DNA of 64,000 nucleotides. Source: Copromyces sp. CBS 386.78. Lineage: Eukaryota > Ascomycota > Sordariomycetes > Sordariales > Sordariaceae. The notes beneath the pieces are model-generated. The model searched no databases and had not been told where the DNA came from. It was given only the letters and a program-made list of their open reading frames with translations. The DNA is taken from contig MU839082.1 of assembly GCA_030685235.1 (NCBI GenBank), positions 620,001 to 684,000 on the forward strand. Direction: 5' to 3'. The translations under genes and the position numbers were made by a program. This document shows positions 35,057 to 47,112 of this stretch, piece by piece (the stretch's first letter is position 1; every line of letters begins with the position of its first letter).

Positions 35057-37002
35057 ATGTTTTCAACCGGAGCCGATATCGAGGGAGGGCCCCCAAACAC
35101 CTTCAAAGCAGCCGACGCCGAGAAGGGCGCTGGTTTTAGAAGCGACATTCACCATGAGGTCGCTTCCTTGTCCAGCAGTGGCCATGGCGACAAAACCCAT
35201 CGGAAGCTCAAGTCGCGCCATATCCAGCTGATCGGTTAGACCTCCCTTCTTGTCCTCACCGAGTAACCTGACTCACACGGGCTATGAAAACAGGCATTGG
35301 AGGCACCATTGGTACGGCCCTCTACGTCCAGATTGGCAAGGGTCTCCTAAACGGAGGACCCGCCAGCTTGTTCCTGGCCTTCACCATCTGGTGTACCTTC
35401 ATCCTCGCCATCACCATGTGCATGGCCGAAATGGTCACCTACCTGCCCATCTCCTCGCCCTTCATCCGCTTTGCCGGCCGTTACGTTGACGAGGCCTTCG
35501 GATTCGCTGCTGGCTGGAACTTCTTCGTCTTCGAAGCAGCCATGGTGCCTTTCGAAATCACCGCTTGCAACGTCATTATTCACTACTGGAGCGACGCTGT
35601 ACCTGTGGGCGGCATCATCGCCATCACCCTGGTGATCTACGGATTGGTCAACCTGTTAGCTGTGAAGTGGTATGGTGAAACGGAGTTCTGGGCTGCGCTG
35701 GGCAAGTTTCTTCTCATCGTGGGGTTGCTCATCTTCACCTTCATCGTGATGGTGGGTGGAAATCCACTGGGCGACCGGTTTGGGTTCAGGTATTGGAAGG
35801 AACCTGGCGCTTTCACCGAGTTGTATTACACTGGATCACTTGGTCGCTGGCTGGGCTTCCTCCAATGTCTGATCCAGGCGAGCTTCACCATTGCTGGACC
35901 CGATTACGTTGCCATGGTACGTAACTCTTCGCACCCCTATCATCAAGTAAACAAGGAAAAACTAACAACCCCCGAGGCCGCCGGTGAAGCAGAAAACCCC
36001 CGCGTCGTCATGCCCCGCGCCTTCAACGCCGTCTTCTACCGTCTCACAGCTTTCTTCGTCCTCGGCTCTCTCGCCGTCGGCATCCTGGTCCCTTACAACG
36101 ACGCCGAGATGGCCCTCGCCTTTTCCTCGGGCGCCCCGGGCGCCGCCGCCTCCCCCTACGTCGTCGCCATGAACAGGCTGCGCATCCGCGTGCTGCCCGA
36201 CATCGTCAACGCCATGGTCCTGACCGCTGCTTTCTCGGCGGGTAACAGCTACGTCTACTGCGCCTCCCGCTCTCTCTACGGTCTAGCTCTCGAGGGCAAG
36301 GCGCCCAAAGCCCTACTGAAATGCTCCCGCTCCGGCGTGCCGATTTACTGCGTCATGATCGTGCTGTGCATCGGCTTGCTGGCCTTCCTGCAGGTCAGCA
36401 ATAACGCGGCCGTGGTGCTCTCGTGGTTCGTCAGCTTGGTGACGGCGAGCCAGCTGATCAACTATAGCGTCACGTGCACCGTGTATCTGAGATGGTACGC
36501 GGCGCTCAAGGCGCAGGGGATCAGTAGGGATAAGTTGCCGTATAAGGGACTGTTCCAGCCGTACGCGGGGTGGTACGGGCTTTGCGGGTGCTTTGTTATG
36601 ACGTTTGTGGGTGGGTATACGGTGTTTTTGCCGGGGCAGTGGAATGTTCCTACGTTTTTGTTCTCGTGAGTTTGCCTCTCTTTCTTTTTCCTCATATGTT
36701 CCCCTCGGTGGTGATTTGAGATCACAAGTCGGCTGACAGTCTTTAGGTACACCATGATCGGTGTTTGTCCTGTGCTCTTCGTCGTGTGGAAGCTCGTCAA
36801 GAAGACGAAGTTCCACAAGGCCGAGGAGATTGATCTGTACAAGAACCTTGATGAGGTGGAGGAGTATCAGGCAAACTATGTGCCGGCTCCGTCTAGGTGA
36901 GTCAAACGTCAACTTTTGTTACACCCAGAGACCAAAATGACAATTGCTGACATTTTTAATAGGAATCGGTTCGAATGGGCCTTGGACTCGTTGTTTGGGT
37001 AG
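35057..37002 (+). CDS. Amino-acid permease, APC superfamily (fungal YAT type)
   Basis: 559 residues from five exons: 35057-35234, 35294-35916, 35977-36665, 36747-36896 and 36963-37002. Proton-coupled uptake of amino acids across the plasma membrane. The first splice creates the helix-I unwinding motif IGIGGTIGTALYV, and the third exon opens with the conserved AAGEAENPRVVMPRAF loop after helix VI. About 12 hydrophobic helices can be followed from residue 58 to 525. The N-terminal 57 residues are hydrophilic and Lys-rich (THRKLKSRHIQLIG), usual for ubiquitin-regulated permeases. The last exon is only 40 nt and encodes RFEWALDSLFG. Two introns hold the CTAAC/CTGAC branch consensus near their 3' ends. 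Substrate range cannot be told from sequence; the helix VI-VII motif groups it with general and basic amino-acid permeases. Confidence 0.92.
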
Positions 37003-37784
37003 ACGTCACGTCACAATACATTCATCTGGTTATACGGCTTTTAGTCTACTTGAAAAGCAAGCTGCTCAGCATGATGGGATACATCAAGCACTGGGCGGCA
37101 TCTAATGTCTGTATACTTGGATACCCATCAGGATCTAGAAGTCAAGCGTCTTTGTCAGCTGTAAACCTCGAGTTTGCCCTTCTCCTGCCTCTTGACATTG
37201 ATTTGACGAGTAGGAACAATATGTCAATGACCATTATTTCGTGTTTCACCGGCGACAAATGTCTTCTAATTTCAGCAAACTCGAATGTTAGCTGGGTTCC
37301 AGACCTCGGAGGCGCTGGCTTGGGGATCATCACTCCGCCTCCCCACCTGTGTGAGTTTCTTTCATCAGAACTCCGAGGCTAACTTTCAGGATCAGGCAAA
37401 AACCCAAGCTGGTTCCTTTTGATGTTTGTTATTGTCTAGCCGATGTAATCAGCAGAGCGGAATGACATGTGTTTGGCTTTCCAGGCCATCGAGGATGGAG
37501 CAACCAGTATCCCGCCGACGTTTCTGTCTGGATCCCCTCTGGATTTGGTGATACGCCCTACCCACATCAAACACGGGATCAACCATTCTAGGGCAGCTCT
37601 GAAGAAAAGCACGAAGTGTATAAAATCCCTTCCCCCTGCACCAGCAGAGACATTCCTCTCCACTCATCTCCTCACAGTCACAGCAACCGCCATCCAGGTT
37701 TCTAGATACGCCTCCCATTTGCAATAAACTCCACAGGCTTTCGAGGTCCACTTCACCAAAGCTCTCATTCAACACACTATCAAC
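37003..37784. other. Intergenic
   Basis: 3' flank of the permease gene and leader of the small gene at 37785. No further gene seen. Confidence 0.4.
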
Positions 37785-37985
37785 ATGTCCTCTTCCGACA
37801 AATCCTCCGGACAAACCAACAAGCCCAACCACGCTGACACCGATCGCAAAGAGGAAAAGGTTAAGAAGGATTTCGCCAAGGAAGTCGACAAGTATCAGCA
37901 GGGTTACCGACCGAAGGAGCAGACGGCCGCGGAGAGGAACAAGGAGGTCCAGAAGAATAAGGATATCATTCATAGGGGTCCTTAG
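37785..37985 (+). CDS. Small hydrophilic protein, 66 residues
   Basis: ATG at 37785 is in a good context (CAACATGTC). The product is very hydrophilic and charged (KKDFAKEVDKYQQGYRPKEQ), has no signal peptide or membrane segment, and ends IIHRGP. I do not recognise a family. A CT-rich leader directly upstream and a compositional bias typical of small stress-type or disordered fungal proteins support it as a real gene, but an overlapping minus-strand frame (37449-37973) cannot be excluded on length alone. Confidence 0.5.
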   Translation: MSSSDKSSGQTNKPNHADTDRKEEKVKKDFAKEVDKYQQGYRPKEQTAAERNKEVQKNKDIIHRGP

Positions 37986-39452
37986 ACTACCTTGACTACC
38001 TACCTTTACAGAAGCCGGAGTGGCGAAGAAGGGCCAGGAAAGGAGTGAAAATGCGATTGGACGTGAAATTGAAAGCGAGAGTGGGAGTGAGAGTGGGAGT
38101 GGGTATGGATGTGGAAGTGTAAAGGAGTGCCAGAAGAAGGTGGAAGAGAAACTACCGTATATGCTGCAGCTGCGGTGTTAATGAGGGATGATTATACGGT
38201 GCGTGCTAATGAAGGAAAGATGGAGTGTAGGGGAGAAAATGGCGAATACTGGGGACGGAAAGAGTGGAAGGAGGTCAAGAAAAAGGGGAAGTAGAAGGAA
38301 GATGAGAAGAAGGGGAAGAAAGCTCCAGAGAGGGCAGTAACGGAATATTATCATCGGTGGTGTTATCGAGGCCGGGAGCGTTGTGTTCCAGAAGTGCCCG
38401 TGCTAGAACTGGGTAGTTGGAGGCTACCAACCTTCATGGGGAGATAGTCCAACAGGAATAAAAGGCGATTGTATTCCAAATCACCTTCTTAGTTGTCTTT
38501 CCCTCCTGGATAACTGTGAACTGCATCTTGCGCAAGATAACGCCGTGTGACCCACGCTTCGACTTCGCGTTGGTCCGTCGTGGTTCATCTGCTACTTCGT
38601 AGTTTCCTGAAAAAAAAATGATGATCAAGGTAAGATATGGAAAGTGCGACTGCCCAGTGGAGGGAGGAAACAAAAAGTTGCTGCATATGGAAGGTGCATT
38701 CCACTTGCATTTGCATTTTCCGGGTATTGAGAGGTACCTAGCTGGACCTGGCACATCATGAGCTTTGCATCTTCAAGGAAAAGAAGTCGCTAATCATGCA
38801 TTCCCCCATCATTGATTGCTTTTCACAAACCTGCCCTCCTACACTGAACATTCACAGCCTTAAGAAACCTCCCGGTTTCCACTTGGGCAAATCAACATTC
38901 ACTTTCTACAACTTCCTTACTCGTTATTCCAGGCAGAACCTTACGCACCAGCTGTTACCTCTTCACCTCCTTTCCCGAGGTTTTGGCACCTCTCACAGTT
39001 CCGCAAGCTGGCAGTCTGTACAGACAAACCCAGTAGAACCAGAGGCAGATTTCATCACGCAATCACGCATGCAACGGAAGACAGCACACGCAGGCTGCTT
39101 CCCCCTCCCCACACTGTTCAACCTTTTTTTTTTTTTTTTTTCCACACAAGATTATTGAGCCTCAGCACGCAGGATCTGATCCAACAACCTTTAGACAGAT
39201 AAACTCGCCCATCCAAGACAACAAGCGATTGGGAAAAGGTTACAGTCAGCATCCCTTGAATTTCCTCTCTACCTCCATCCGACGGACACCGGTGTTAACT
39301 TGCTCCAGTACCTCTAGCTAACGGGCCCCATTCCGTTTTGTCGGCCCAGCATTGTTTCTTCAGGCATCTCGGCCTCTCCGCGTCCAACAGATTTCGAGAA
39401 GAGGGAAAGGAAATCAATTTAAACACCGGTGGCACCCACGCCCGACTCCGGT
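37986..39452. other. Intergenic, with short repeats
   Basis: Contains a GAGTGG[GA]-type microsatellite at about 38077-38102 and a run of 18 T at 39124-39141. No gene recognised; 38800-39450 is pyrimidine-rich and may be the leader of the next gene. Confidence 0.4.
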
Positions 39453-40481
39453 ATGAGCAACTCTGGCAGAAACTTCCTTCACCCCGGCACTCCTCCATCG
39501 ACCCCAGGTTCCGCTATGGCCGTTACCTCGGGCTCCTCGAAGACAGGGGCAGGCAGTAACAACAGGACACAAGACCACGGCGGCGATTCCGAAATTGACT
39601 CGACAGTCTGTAACGCAGTGCGCAACCTTCACATAGACTCGACCTATCTCCATCCTCATTACAAGCCAAACCGTAAACGCCCAAACCTTTCTGCTCTTCC
39701 GGGACCACCAGTCAGCATAAAGAAACGGAAAGGAAAACGGAGACGCCGAAGGAACGCTACCCTCGAGAAGGAACAAGAAAAAGCAAGAACCATGTCATCA
39801 TCAACAGAGACGCCATCCCCACCAGACCGGTGCCCTCCTCCCCTTTCTTCCCCAGTTTCTGACTCTGCGGACTCCTTGGATATTGAGGACGTGCCCCGAA
39901 AATTGTTCCGCTCTTACCTCAGCCTGACAGAAAAAATGGGTGAGGGAAGCAACATGAACGAACGAGATATGCGGAAATTCAGGAGGGAGGAAACGGAGAG
40001 GATCAGGAGGGAGTTTCAGGCTGACAGAGGGTATGATGGAGATGTTGAGACGGAGGATATACTGCTGTCGGGTGATGGGAGTGACGCTGATCATGCTGAA
40101 GTTGAGAGAGGGCATGATGGGGATATCGAGATGGGGGATATCGCGTCTCGGTCGCACAAGGTGAAGGGAAGAGATCGTGGAAACAATGGTTTGATCAAGA
40201 GGGAAGCTCAGACGCAGAGAGAATATGATGGAGATGTTGAGATGGAGGATGTGCCACGCGGGCCTTCGCATGGGGTGGAGGGAACTCTTGGAAACAATGG
40301 TTTTGGGAAGAGCAATTTGCAGGCGCCGAAGGAGCAGACAGAGCCCCAGGGGGAGAAGAAAGAGAGCAAAAAGAGGGTGAGGTTCAGTGAAGAAGCAGGT
40401 GATGAGGAGGAAGAGGTCGAATACGAGAGGGGGCATAAGCGGAGGAAGAGTGGTGAAGGGTCCATGCACTCTAGTCAATGA
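39453..40481 (+). CDS. Hypothetical nuclear-type protein with PP1-docking motif
   Basis: 342 residues, single exon, no recognised domain. Residues about 90-100 (KKRKGKRRRRR) are a strong nuclear localisation signal. Three copies of a short acidic repeat, [RE][GE][YH]DGD[VI]E[MT][EG]D, lie about 30 residues apart in the middle of the protein. Near the C-terminus KKRVRFSEE (residues 306-314) matches the RVxF docking consensus for protein phosphatase 1 catalytic subunit, with the basic residues before and the acidic residues after that are usual in real sites. The rest is charged and probably disordered. The ATG at 39453 was chosen; the frame is open for a few codons upstream but has no ATG there. 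A PP1 regulator role is inference from one motif. Confidence 0.65.
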   Translation: MSNSGRNFLHPGTPPSTPGSAMAVTSGSSKTGAGSNNRTQDHGGDSEIDSTVCNAVRNLHIDSTYLHPHYKPNRKRPNLSALPGPPVSIKKRKGKRRRRRNATLEKEQEKARTMSSSTETPSPPDRCPPPLSSPVSDSADSLDIEDVPRKLFRSYLSLTEKMGEGSNMNERDMRKFRREETERIRREFQADRGYDGDVETEDILLSGDGSDADHAEVERGHDGDIEMGDIASRSHKVKGRDRGNNGLIKREAQTQREYDGDVEMEDVPRGPSHGVEGTLGNNGFGKSNLQAPKEQTEPQGEKKESKKRVRFSEEAGDEEEEVEYERGHKRRKSGEGSMHSSQ

Positions 40482-40873
40482 CAGGGATATGGTTTGCTTG
40501 GGTAGGGTATGGAGCAAGAGTAACAAGCAGGTAGCTGGATATGAGTTTGGGTATGGGAAATGTTGCAAGATACATAAAGCGAATAGTGTTGGGAGCAACA
40601 AGGATCAACATAGCGAATGAAAACAGATCTCACTTGGACACTCAAATACGGAAAATAACGTGTCGAAGATCACTTTGTGATTGTCCTCAAATAAAACTTG
40701 GATAAAATAGCAAGCCGAGTTTAACACCAACGCCTCCCATGATCCCGCCGACCCTTAAACTTGACCCAAAAACGCCCTTTTCCTTTCCCCAAAGACCAAT
40801 CCGACATGCCATTATGCCCAGTAAGGAACCGCCACCCCTTCAGGTCCAAGACCCAAGTCCGTGATGGCTCTCC

Positions 40874-41461
40874 TTAAATCATATTCAAAGGAGGACTCGC
40901 AACCCTCCCCGGATGTCTCGATGGAATTGGCACCTCAACCTTGGCCGTCCTCGCCACGCCACCCTCAGTCTCAGCACCAGCACCAGCACCGGTATAAACA
41001 GGATGCAACTCCCCCGACACCGACCTCTCCAGTTTAACTCTAGCCTCCCAAGCCTTCCAATCATCCTTCAATCTACTTCTTCCGTTTTCCCCCTCCTCCT
41101 CGTTTGTCGCCGTCGTCCCTCTTAGCTCAGCAGGTGTCGTGGGTGTTTCCATATCTAGATCCTCCTCGTTGCACGTGTTGTTGTTTCCTGTCGCATTCAT
41201 ATCGGTAGAGTTGGCGTTGGCCCTCTCCAACGTATTAACCCGACTGGGACTCCCATGTGTCCCTAGTGTACCCACTGTTCTTGTGGGTGATAGTTGAGAC
41301 AAGGACATCTGGCTATCCAGCGACAGCGAGTTCCATGATCGAGAGGCATATGATTTGCGGATCATGCTGGCGCGTTGGAGTTCTTCTTGCTCGAATTGGG
41401 AGGTGGATGGTGTTGATGATTTTCGTCGGAGGAAGCCGAGTGTTAAAGACGATGATTGTTC

Positions 41462-41546
<85 letters not shown>

Positions 41547-41797
41547 AGTTGTGTTGTTGACGGGGTTACCAACTGAGACTGGCTTGGGGTTGGGTTTGCA
41601 TTTTGATTTTGGCGTTGGCGTCGGTTGTAGTAGATGATTATGATGGTTGTTGAGGTGGCGAGGATGGTCAGGCCGAGGACTATGCCAATGATTATCCACG
41701 GGAGGGAAGGGTTGGATGTGAAGCTGGTGGACCTTGGGGAGGAGGGGGAGGGACTGGGGGAGATGAAATCCCGAAGATGAAGTGGTATTGGCGACAT
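40874..41797 (-). CDS. Single-pass membrane protein with long poly-Gln
   Basis: 307 residues, single exon. A Ser/Pro-rich N-terminal segment (residues 1-32) is followed by one hydrophobic helix (33-57, WIIIGIVLGLTILATST and onward), then a basic stop-transfer (NRRQRQ) and a long disordered tail. There is no cleavable signal peptide, and the positive charges suggest the tail is cytoplasmic. The tail contains 28 consecutive CAA-encoded Gln (41462-41545) and Ser/Thr-rich stretches likely to be phosphorylated. The layout resembles fungal wall-stress-type or Mid2-like proteins only in general form; no Cys-rich ectodomain is present. No function assigned. The stop is at 40874. Confidence 0.65.
41462..41545. 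repeat. (TTG)28 / (CAA)28 trinucleotide microsatellite
   Basis: Uninterrupted on the plus strand as TTG. It encodes the poly-Gln of the minus-strand membrane protein, so length changes stay in frame. Confidence 0.95.
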
Positions 41798-44700
41798 CTT
41801 CGAATTGTGGTTGTGATGTCTGTCCGTGAGAGAGAATATGGCGAGTGAGTGAGTGAGTGTTATTGCTCGAGGGGAGGAGCGTCTCTTTGTGGCAACATCA
41901 AGACGGGAGAGAAACCTGGGGTAGTAATGATACGGATAAGAGATCAGCTACCCAGGATGGAGATGCCTCTCCATTATGTATCCAAAACAATCCCGTACTA
42001 TCAGGCGGCTGGTGGCATATAGGTAGGTAGTACCAAGAGGCGGCGCAACACAGAGCACAGAGACCTACCTCTCACCCAGACTTAGACAACAATCTCATCG
42101 CCATCGACATACCGAACACCAACACAGCCCAGCCCTGGGGGGCCGGCCGATCATCGGGAAACCTAAAGCTCTGGGGTCCCGGTTAACAGTTGGTAACAAG
42201 GTGACCCATGGATCCCACCTTCAATTGCCTACTGAGTATAGATTGAAACTGCGCCTCCAATCAACAAGGTGAGTGAGGTATGGGCGTATTATCGATTCGC
42301 GCATGCTGCCCTTGAAGTAACACAAACCAAAGAGCCAAGCCAACTCAACCTATGCCGGACTCGGGCTGAACAGTATCCTCATGTTGTGCATCCATGGATC
42401 GCTTTTTCAAAAGCCTTTTCCGAACGGTGACGGCTTGTTGTTCGTCGTTGGGGTTTATCGTTCTTCACGAAAGAAAACGTGGTGTTGGCGGAGGGTTAAA
42501 CGTCCACCCCAATCGGATGGAGGGCCAGGGGAGGGGAGGCGCAGCCAGTGAATCCTCCACTCCTATTCGCTCAACTGTTTGCAGTTGGGGTTTTCGGGTG
42601 ATCATCGTGGGTTGCGTGGGATGTAACAGGCGCTAAAGCGTTACGTTCCCGAAGTGCATGCAGCACCAGTTTAGTTAAAGGAACATGGTGAAGCTTCCGG
42701 CACTCGAGGCCTGGAAGGGGTCCTGTCGATGCTACCATGTGCTAAAAATTGTATGTTGGTGTTGGGGCCCGTGGTCGCTGTAAGCGTTCCATGGTGTTGA
42801 TCCGGGGGGCATTGCGCCTATAACCAGATGTTTGGTTCCATGGTTGTTGGTGTTGGTTGTTTTGATTCTTAGCTTGGGAGAAGCCATCACCAACGGTGCT
42901 CGGCTGGCCAACAACGGTCGGCCTTCGATGGGGGCGTAGCAGAGTTGGTGGACTCTTGTTGTTTCCCAGTTGTCTCCATCGCCAACTCGTTTTCTTGACC
43001 CTCTGCTTGTGGTGTCCTGACTGCTTCTTTTCTTCGCAACGGGACTGCTCGTGTTAAATTCGAACACAGCTGAACCGTCTCCGCTCTTCCTTATCATCCA
43101 TTCATCGGGAAGCTTTCTTATCCTCAACACGTGTTTGCCGATCGTCGGAAACGATAACGCCTTCTCTTCGTATTCTCGAGCATGATATTCTTGGCGTCTC
43201 GGGCCGGCAACCGACTGGATGATGACGGAGAGCGGCTGACCCAAGACCGTAACTTCTTCCACCACACAACCTTCACGTTGTGTCTTGCATGTTGAACGTC
43301 GTCAATGTCCGAATTCGGGCGTTTGTCATTTTTGGGTGCTCGTGTCTGTCGGTCGGAGAATTGGCGACCGAGGGTATATCGAGGGCAAATCGTATATAGC
43401 CGGAGACAGGCGCATCACCATTTGGTCAATATGGAATTTTGGATGAAAACGAGATGGTAGAGTGTTTTCTTTTGTTGAAGTCGCAATACAGGTCCGATTG
43501 CGGGGCATAAGCAGGCGAACGCGGGGTACCTAAACGGGCATAGTGGAGACGGGAGAGACCAAGGGCCGTGCCGGACTGTGGGGCCGCGGCGGCATGAACT
43601 CCGAATTGCGGAGACGGCGTTTGCAAAAGCAAGTGGGTCTTCCCGGACCCATTCACGGATTCAAGGTGGAGCCTCGACCCCTCCATAAAAGGACCCGACC
43701 CGACTCACAACTTCCCACTTAACCTTCTTTCCTCTTTCCTCCCCGTGAAGCTTCGTCCTCTTCAACGCTGCGTTTCTATGCTACCAACGGAAAGTGGTGC
43801 TTCTGCATTTCTTTCACCCACGGCATATGAGAAATTCGGAGAAACCGCTTCACTTCAATCACCCCTCTGATCGCATCAGGTTCGACTCACTCCGGTGGTC
43901 TGGCTTGGCAAGATTATGGCAATGCTGCCGGCAACGGCCTCGCGCCACAACCGCGTGTGTAATTGGCATCAGAAAAGCAGGCTTCTATCCTACGCGCGCC
44001 AAGACAAGCTGGCGGGAAACCTACGCGCGTCAAGGCAAGCTGGTGTGTTAGTCGTCCTCTGGGAGAGCCATTACGAAGCTTGTGGGTAGGACCACTTGAG
44101 TGCAATACGCAGCGTGCGGTGTCTGTCTTCTCCGGGAGACAGACCTGTACAATCCGATTCCGATTACTCTGTTGAGGACGAAGCTTCACCACTGTTTTTC
44201 TTTCTCAGGTAAGATGATCATGTGTCGACCTTAAAAGGACAAGAATACTACTAACAATGTTGTCAACGTACGCTCTTCGATGGCAAGCAAACGCGTGCAC
44301 CACTTCCTCCCAGAATCGAACCTCACAATCTTTCGAGGGAGAACTGAGAATTCCTCGACAAACCCGTTTCTGCCGCGGGACCTCGACATCAGACCGCGAG
44401 AACATCTCTACCGGATTTCGGTGAAGAAAACAAAGCCACGCCCACGTGGCATTAGGGGCGGCTTGCTGGTAGCAACGGCACAGACGTGAATGCGCTTGAC
44501 CGGATCTTCGACCTCAGCGAGGCGGTAGGGCAACCACAGCACTGATCGAGGCTGTGACCTACTCCGGTCTCTAGACCAGAGCAACGGCTGAGGCTTGGAA
44601 AGTTGACTATAACTTCCTTAATCCCCGTGCCACGGTTAATATCCCAAGCCAGTCACACGGCCGTCCTCGACGACAATGCTAGACCGAGGCAGGTAAGCTG

Positions 44701-45522
44701 ACAACAGGCAAGGCTCGGATCCTGTGTCACCTACATATCGCCATACACATCATCCAGCCCCCCCCCCCCCCCCACGATCCCACCTTCTTACTCGGGCACT
44801 ATGTTTTGGTTCGCGGCTCAATTGCCTTGTGCAGCCGGGCATTTCCCACCGCGAGCTTTTTAGCTGTGCTGATACAACTGTCCCTGACTGTTGTTATAAG
44901 GCTGGTGAAACATATAACAAGGTGGGAGATGTCATTCAGGATTTTTGATGCGCTTGGGGACACCCTCACACTGTTGGAATGCAGTTTCCTTGTTGCAGAG
45001 AACAAAAGGCTTGCCTCAGAAATGCAGAATCAATCCTTCATCTTTATCTTTAAGGTTAAAAGCTCAACAGCTCCTAGTGCTACGGACCATCTTGTGGCGC
45101 TCGAGCATCGTGATGGCTGTTATGTTTAACCAGTAGAGAGCCGATGAGGCTGAGACCTCGGGGAGCACAGAGTTTCAATATTTCCGCTCTTGGGGAGCAC
45201 ACGATGTCGAGCAAGATGACTATTACCCAGATCCGTTGAAAGCTTTCATATTAATATTCCGTTAGAAACAGGAAGGTGGATGCTACTCACTTGCTTCGGT
45301 GCTTTTATGACCTTTCTCGGCAAGGACCAGCAGACCACACTTGATGGTTGCCTCCTTAGACGCACAACCGTGTTCGTCTTTACCATTGAACTGACCCCCA
45401 CTGGCACACAGAAGGAGACAGTAGGGGAAGGATTGGAGTCTGGGTATGCTGACAGGCACAGTCCAACCAAGCTATCATCAGTCATTCTCCTTGGGGGAAA
45501 GACGTCTGCGCCCCAGTGCAAT
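41798..45522. other. Gene-poor stretch with short tandem repeats
   Basis: 3.7 kb without a supported gene. A minus-strand frame over 42732-43262 lacks an upstream ATG. A 24-bp near-repeat (CCTACGCGCG[CT]CAAG[AG]CAAG and onward) occurs twice with a 31-bp period at 43989-44012 and 44020-44043. A run of 16 C lies at 44758-44773. The final part is the leader of the SLATT gene. Confidence 0.4.
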
Positions 45523-46817
45523 ATGTCAGAATCTCGGTCATCAGGCAGCACGAGCGCCGGTGAGCGTGAAGATATCAACACCGGCCAGGCCGACGACCAG
45601 TCACCCCTTCTTCAAGACGTCAAAAGCGCCGTCAGATTCGACACTATATCATTTCCTGTCCAACCCAAAGAGAGTTCGCGGCAGAAGCCAAGTCGAAGTC
45701 GCAGCAGTCCGGACACTAGCTCAAAGATATCTACCGTAGACTTTGGCTACCCATCGAAATCAATCTCAGACTCAGGAAGACGTTGGACCATATCAGAAGA
45801 AGTAGAAGGAAAAATGCCTTCATCACCACCACTCCCGCCCATCAAGACCAGCACTGACACAGGCTCAACATCAACATCCAAAGCGCCCGCCGCCACCCCG
45901 ACAATGACACCAGTCCAAGCAGCAGCCGTGCGGTCCTTCACGGCTGCCGAACGCGGAATTCTCAAAGCCGACACCAACCTATCATGGGGCGATCCAGCCG
46001 GTCTTCCCCTGCGCGGAACCAACGATGAGAACCTGGTAATCTTCCGGCGGGCGATCGGCATCAACAGCGGCCTCGCCGGGGAGTCGGACCCGCGAAGCCT
46101 GGAGGAGGGTCGCAGGCGGGCAGTGGGAATGTACGCGGCGGCGATGAAGGCGCAGCGAGAAAAGCGGGTGAAGCATGCGCTTATCGACTTTTTGCTTTAT
46201 GCTAGTCATCTGGCGCAGATCTTGATCGGAGCTACTTTAACTGCTTTGTGAGTTTATCTGTCTCCTCCCCCTCTAGACTTAACATGGCCAACAACTACCA
46301 CCAAGTGGAAGTCAGTAACTAACAAGATACCTTTCCCTCCAGTGGTCCCTCGGCAGGTAAACACGCAATCCTCATCACCGTCCTAGGCGCAATCAACACC
46401 GTCATCGCCGGCGTTCTCGCTCTCATCAAGGGGCAAGGCCTACCCGAGCGGCTGCGGCACGACCAGGCCGAGTTCAGGAAACTGCAGGACTGGATCGAGC
46501 AGACTGAGGCGTTGCTGGCCGTAGGTGTGATCGGACGCAACCGCAAGGAGGTCGGACTGTTGGTCCAGGTCGCGTTTAGGAAGTATAACGCTGTGAGGCA
46601 GTCGGAGGAGAATAATAGGAATGAGAATTATGTCAGGGTTAGTTCTAGTGCGCCGGATCCGTTGGGGAGTGGCGGAAGTGTGCCGGCGCCGGCGCCGCTG
46701 GATGGTCATGGGCGTACGGGGAAGTTGGTGGATTTGGATCATCATGAGGGGAGTTCTGTGGGATATCAGAGTGTTGGGAATGGGCGTGTGGGCGGCGGGT
46801 CACATTCTGGACATTAG
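45523..46817 (+). CDS. SLATT-domain (SMODS and SLOG-associating 2TM) membrane protein
   Basis: 399 residues from exons 45523-46247 and 46343-46817 (intron 95 bp; the join gives TLTAFGPSAGKHAIL). Two closely spaced transmembrane helices: LIDFLLYASHLAQILIGATL and, after a short polar turn, ILITVLGAINTVIAGVLALI. They are followed by the conserved GLPERLRHDQAEFRKL amphipathic segment and WIEQTEALL. This is the fungal SLATT arrangement. Bacterial SLATT proteins are predicted pore-forming effectors of nucleotide-signalled conflict systems; the role of the fungal ones is unknown. The N-terminal 170 residues are Ser/Pro-rich and disordered, and the C-terminus is Gly/Ser-rich. The frame is open upstream to an ATG at 45280, but the intervening sequence looks non-coding, so 45523 was preferred. 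Confidence 0.8.
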
Positions 46818-47112
46818 CAGAGTACCTATTGGAAGTGGTGCGAGTGGTTAGGGGAATTTTTGTACAGCCAAGAGAAAGCGTTTCCATTGTCTGTCAAGGA
46901 AAGGTGGGGCCCAGAACGGCTAACGCATCATTAACAATGCTGGTCGATATTTCAGGAGATATCTGTTAGTGAGCGCTAGATGTGAATTGAATACTGACTG
47001 GCCACTGATTCCATTGCATCCACAATCTTTTCTTCCAGTTTCAACTCACTTTCGAACAACCGCCGAGAACAAGAAAACCACCAAAACACAATGATTCCAT
47101 CCATATCCTACA
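46818..47112. other. Short convergent intergenic region
   Basis: 3' flanks of the SLATT gene and the dehydrogenase gene. Nothing further seen. Confidence 0.4.

Noticed and set aside
39429..39452. Eight-codon upstream extension of the PP1-motif protein
   Set aside because: It would need a GTG start; the ATG at 39453 is adequate.
45280..45522. 81-codon N-terminal extension of the SLATT protein from an upstream ATG
   Set aside because: The extension has mixed composition unlike the Ser/Pro-rich protein that follows; ATG 45523 has a better context. Not fully excluded.
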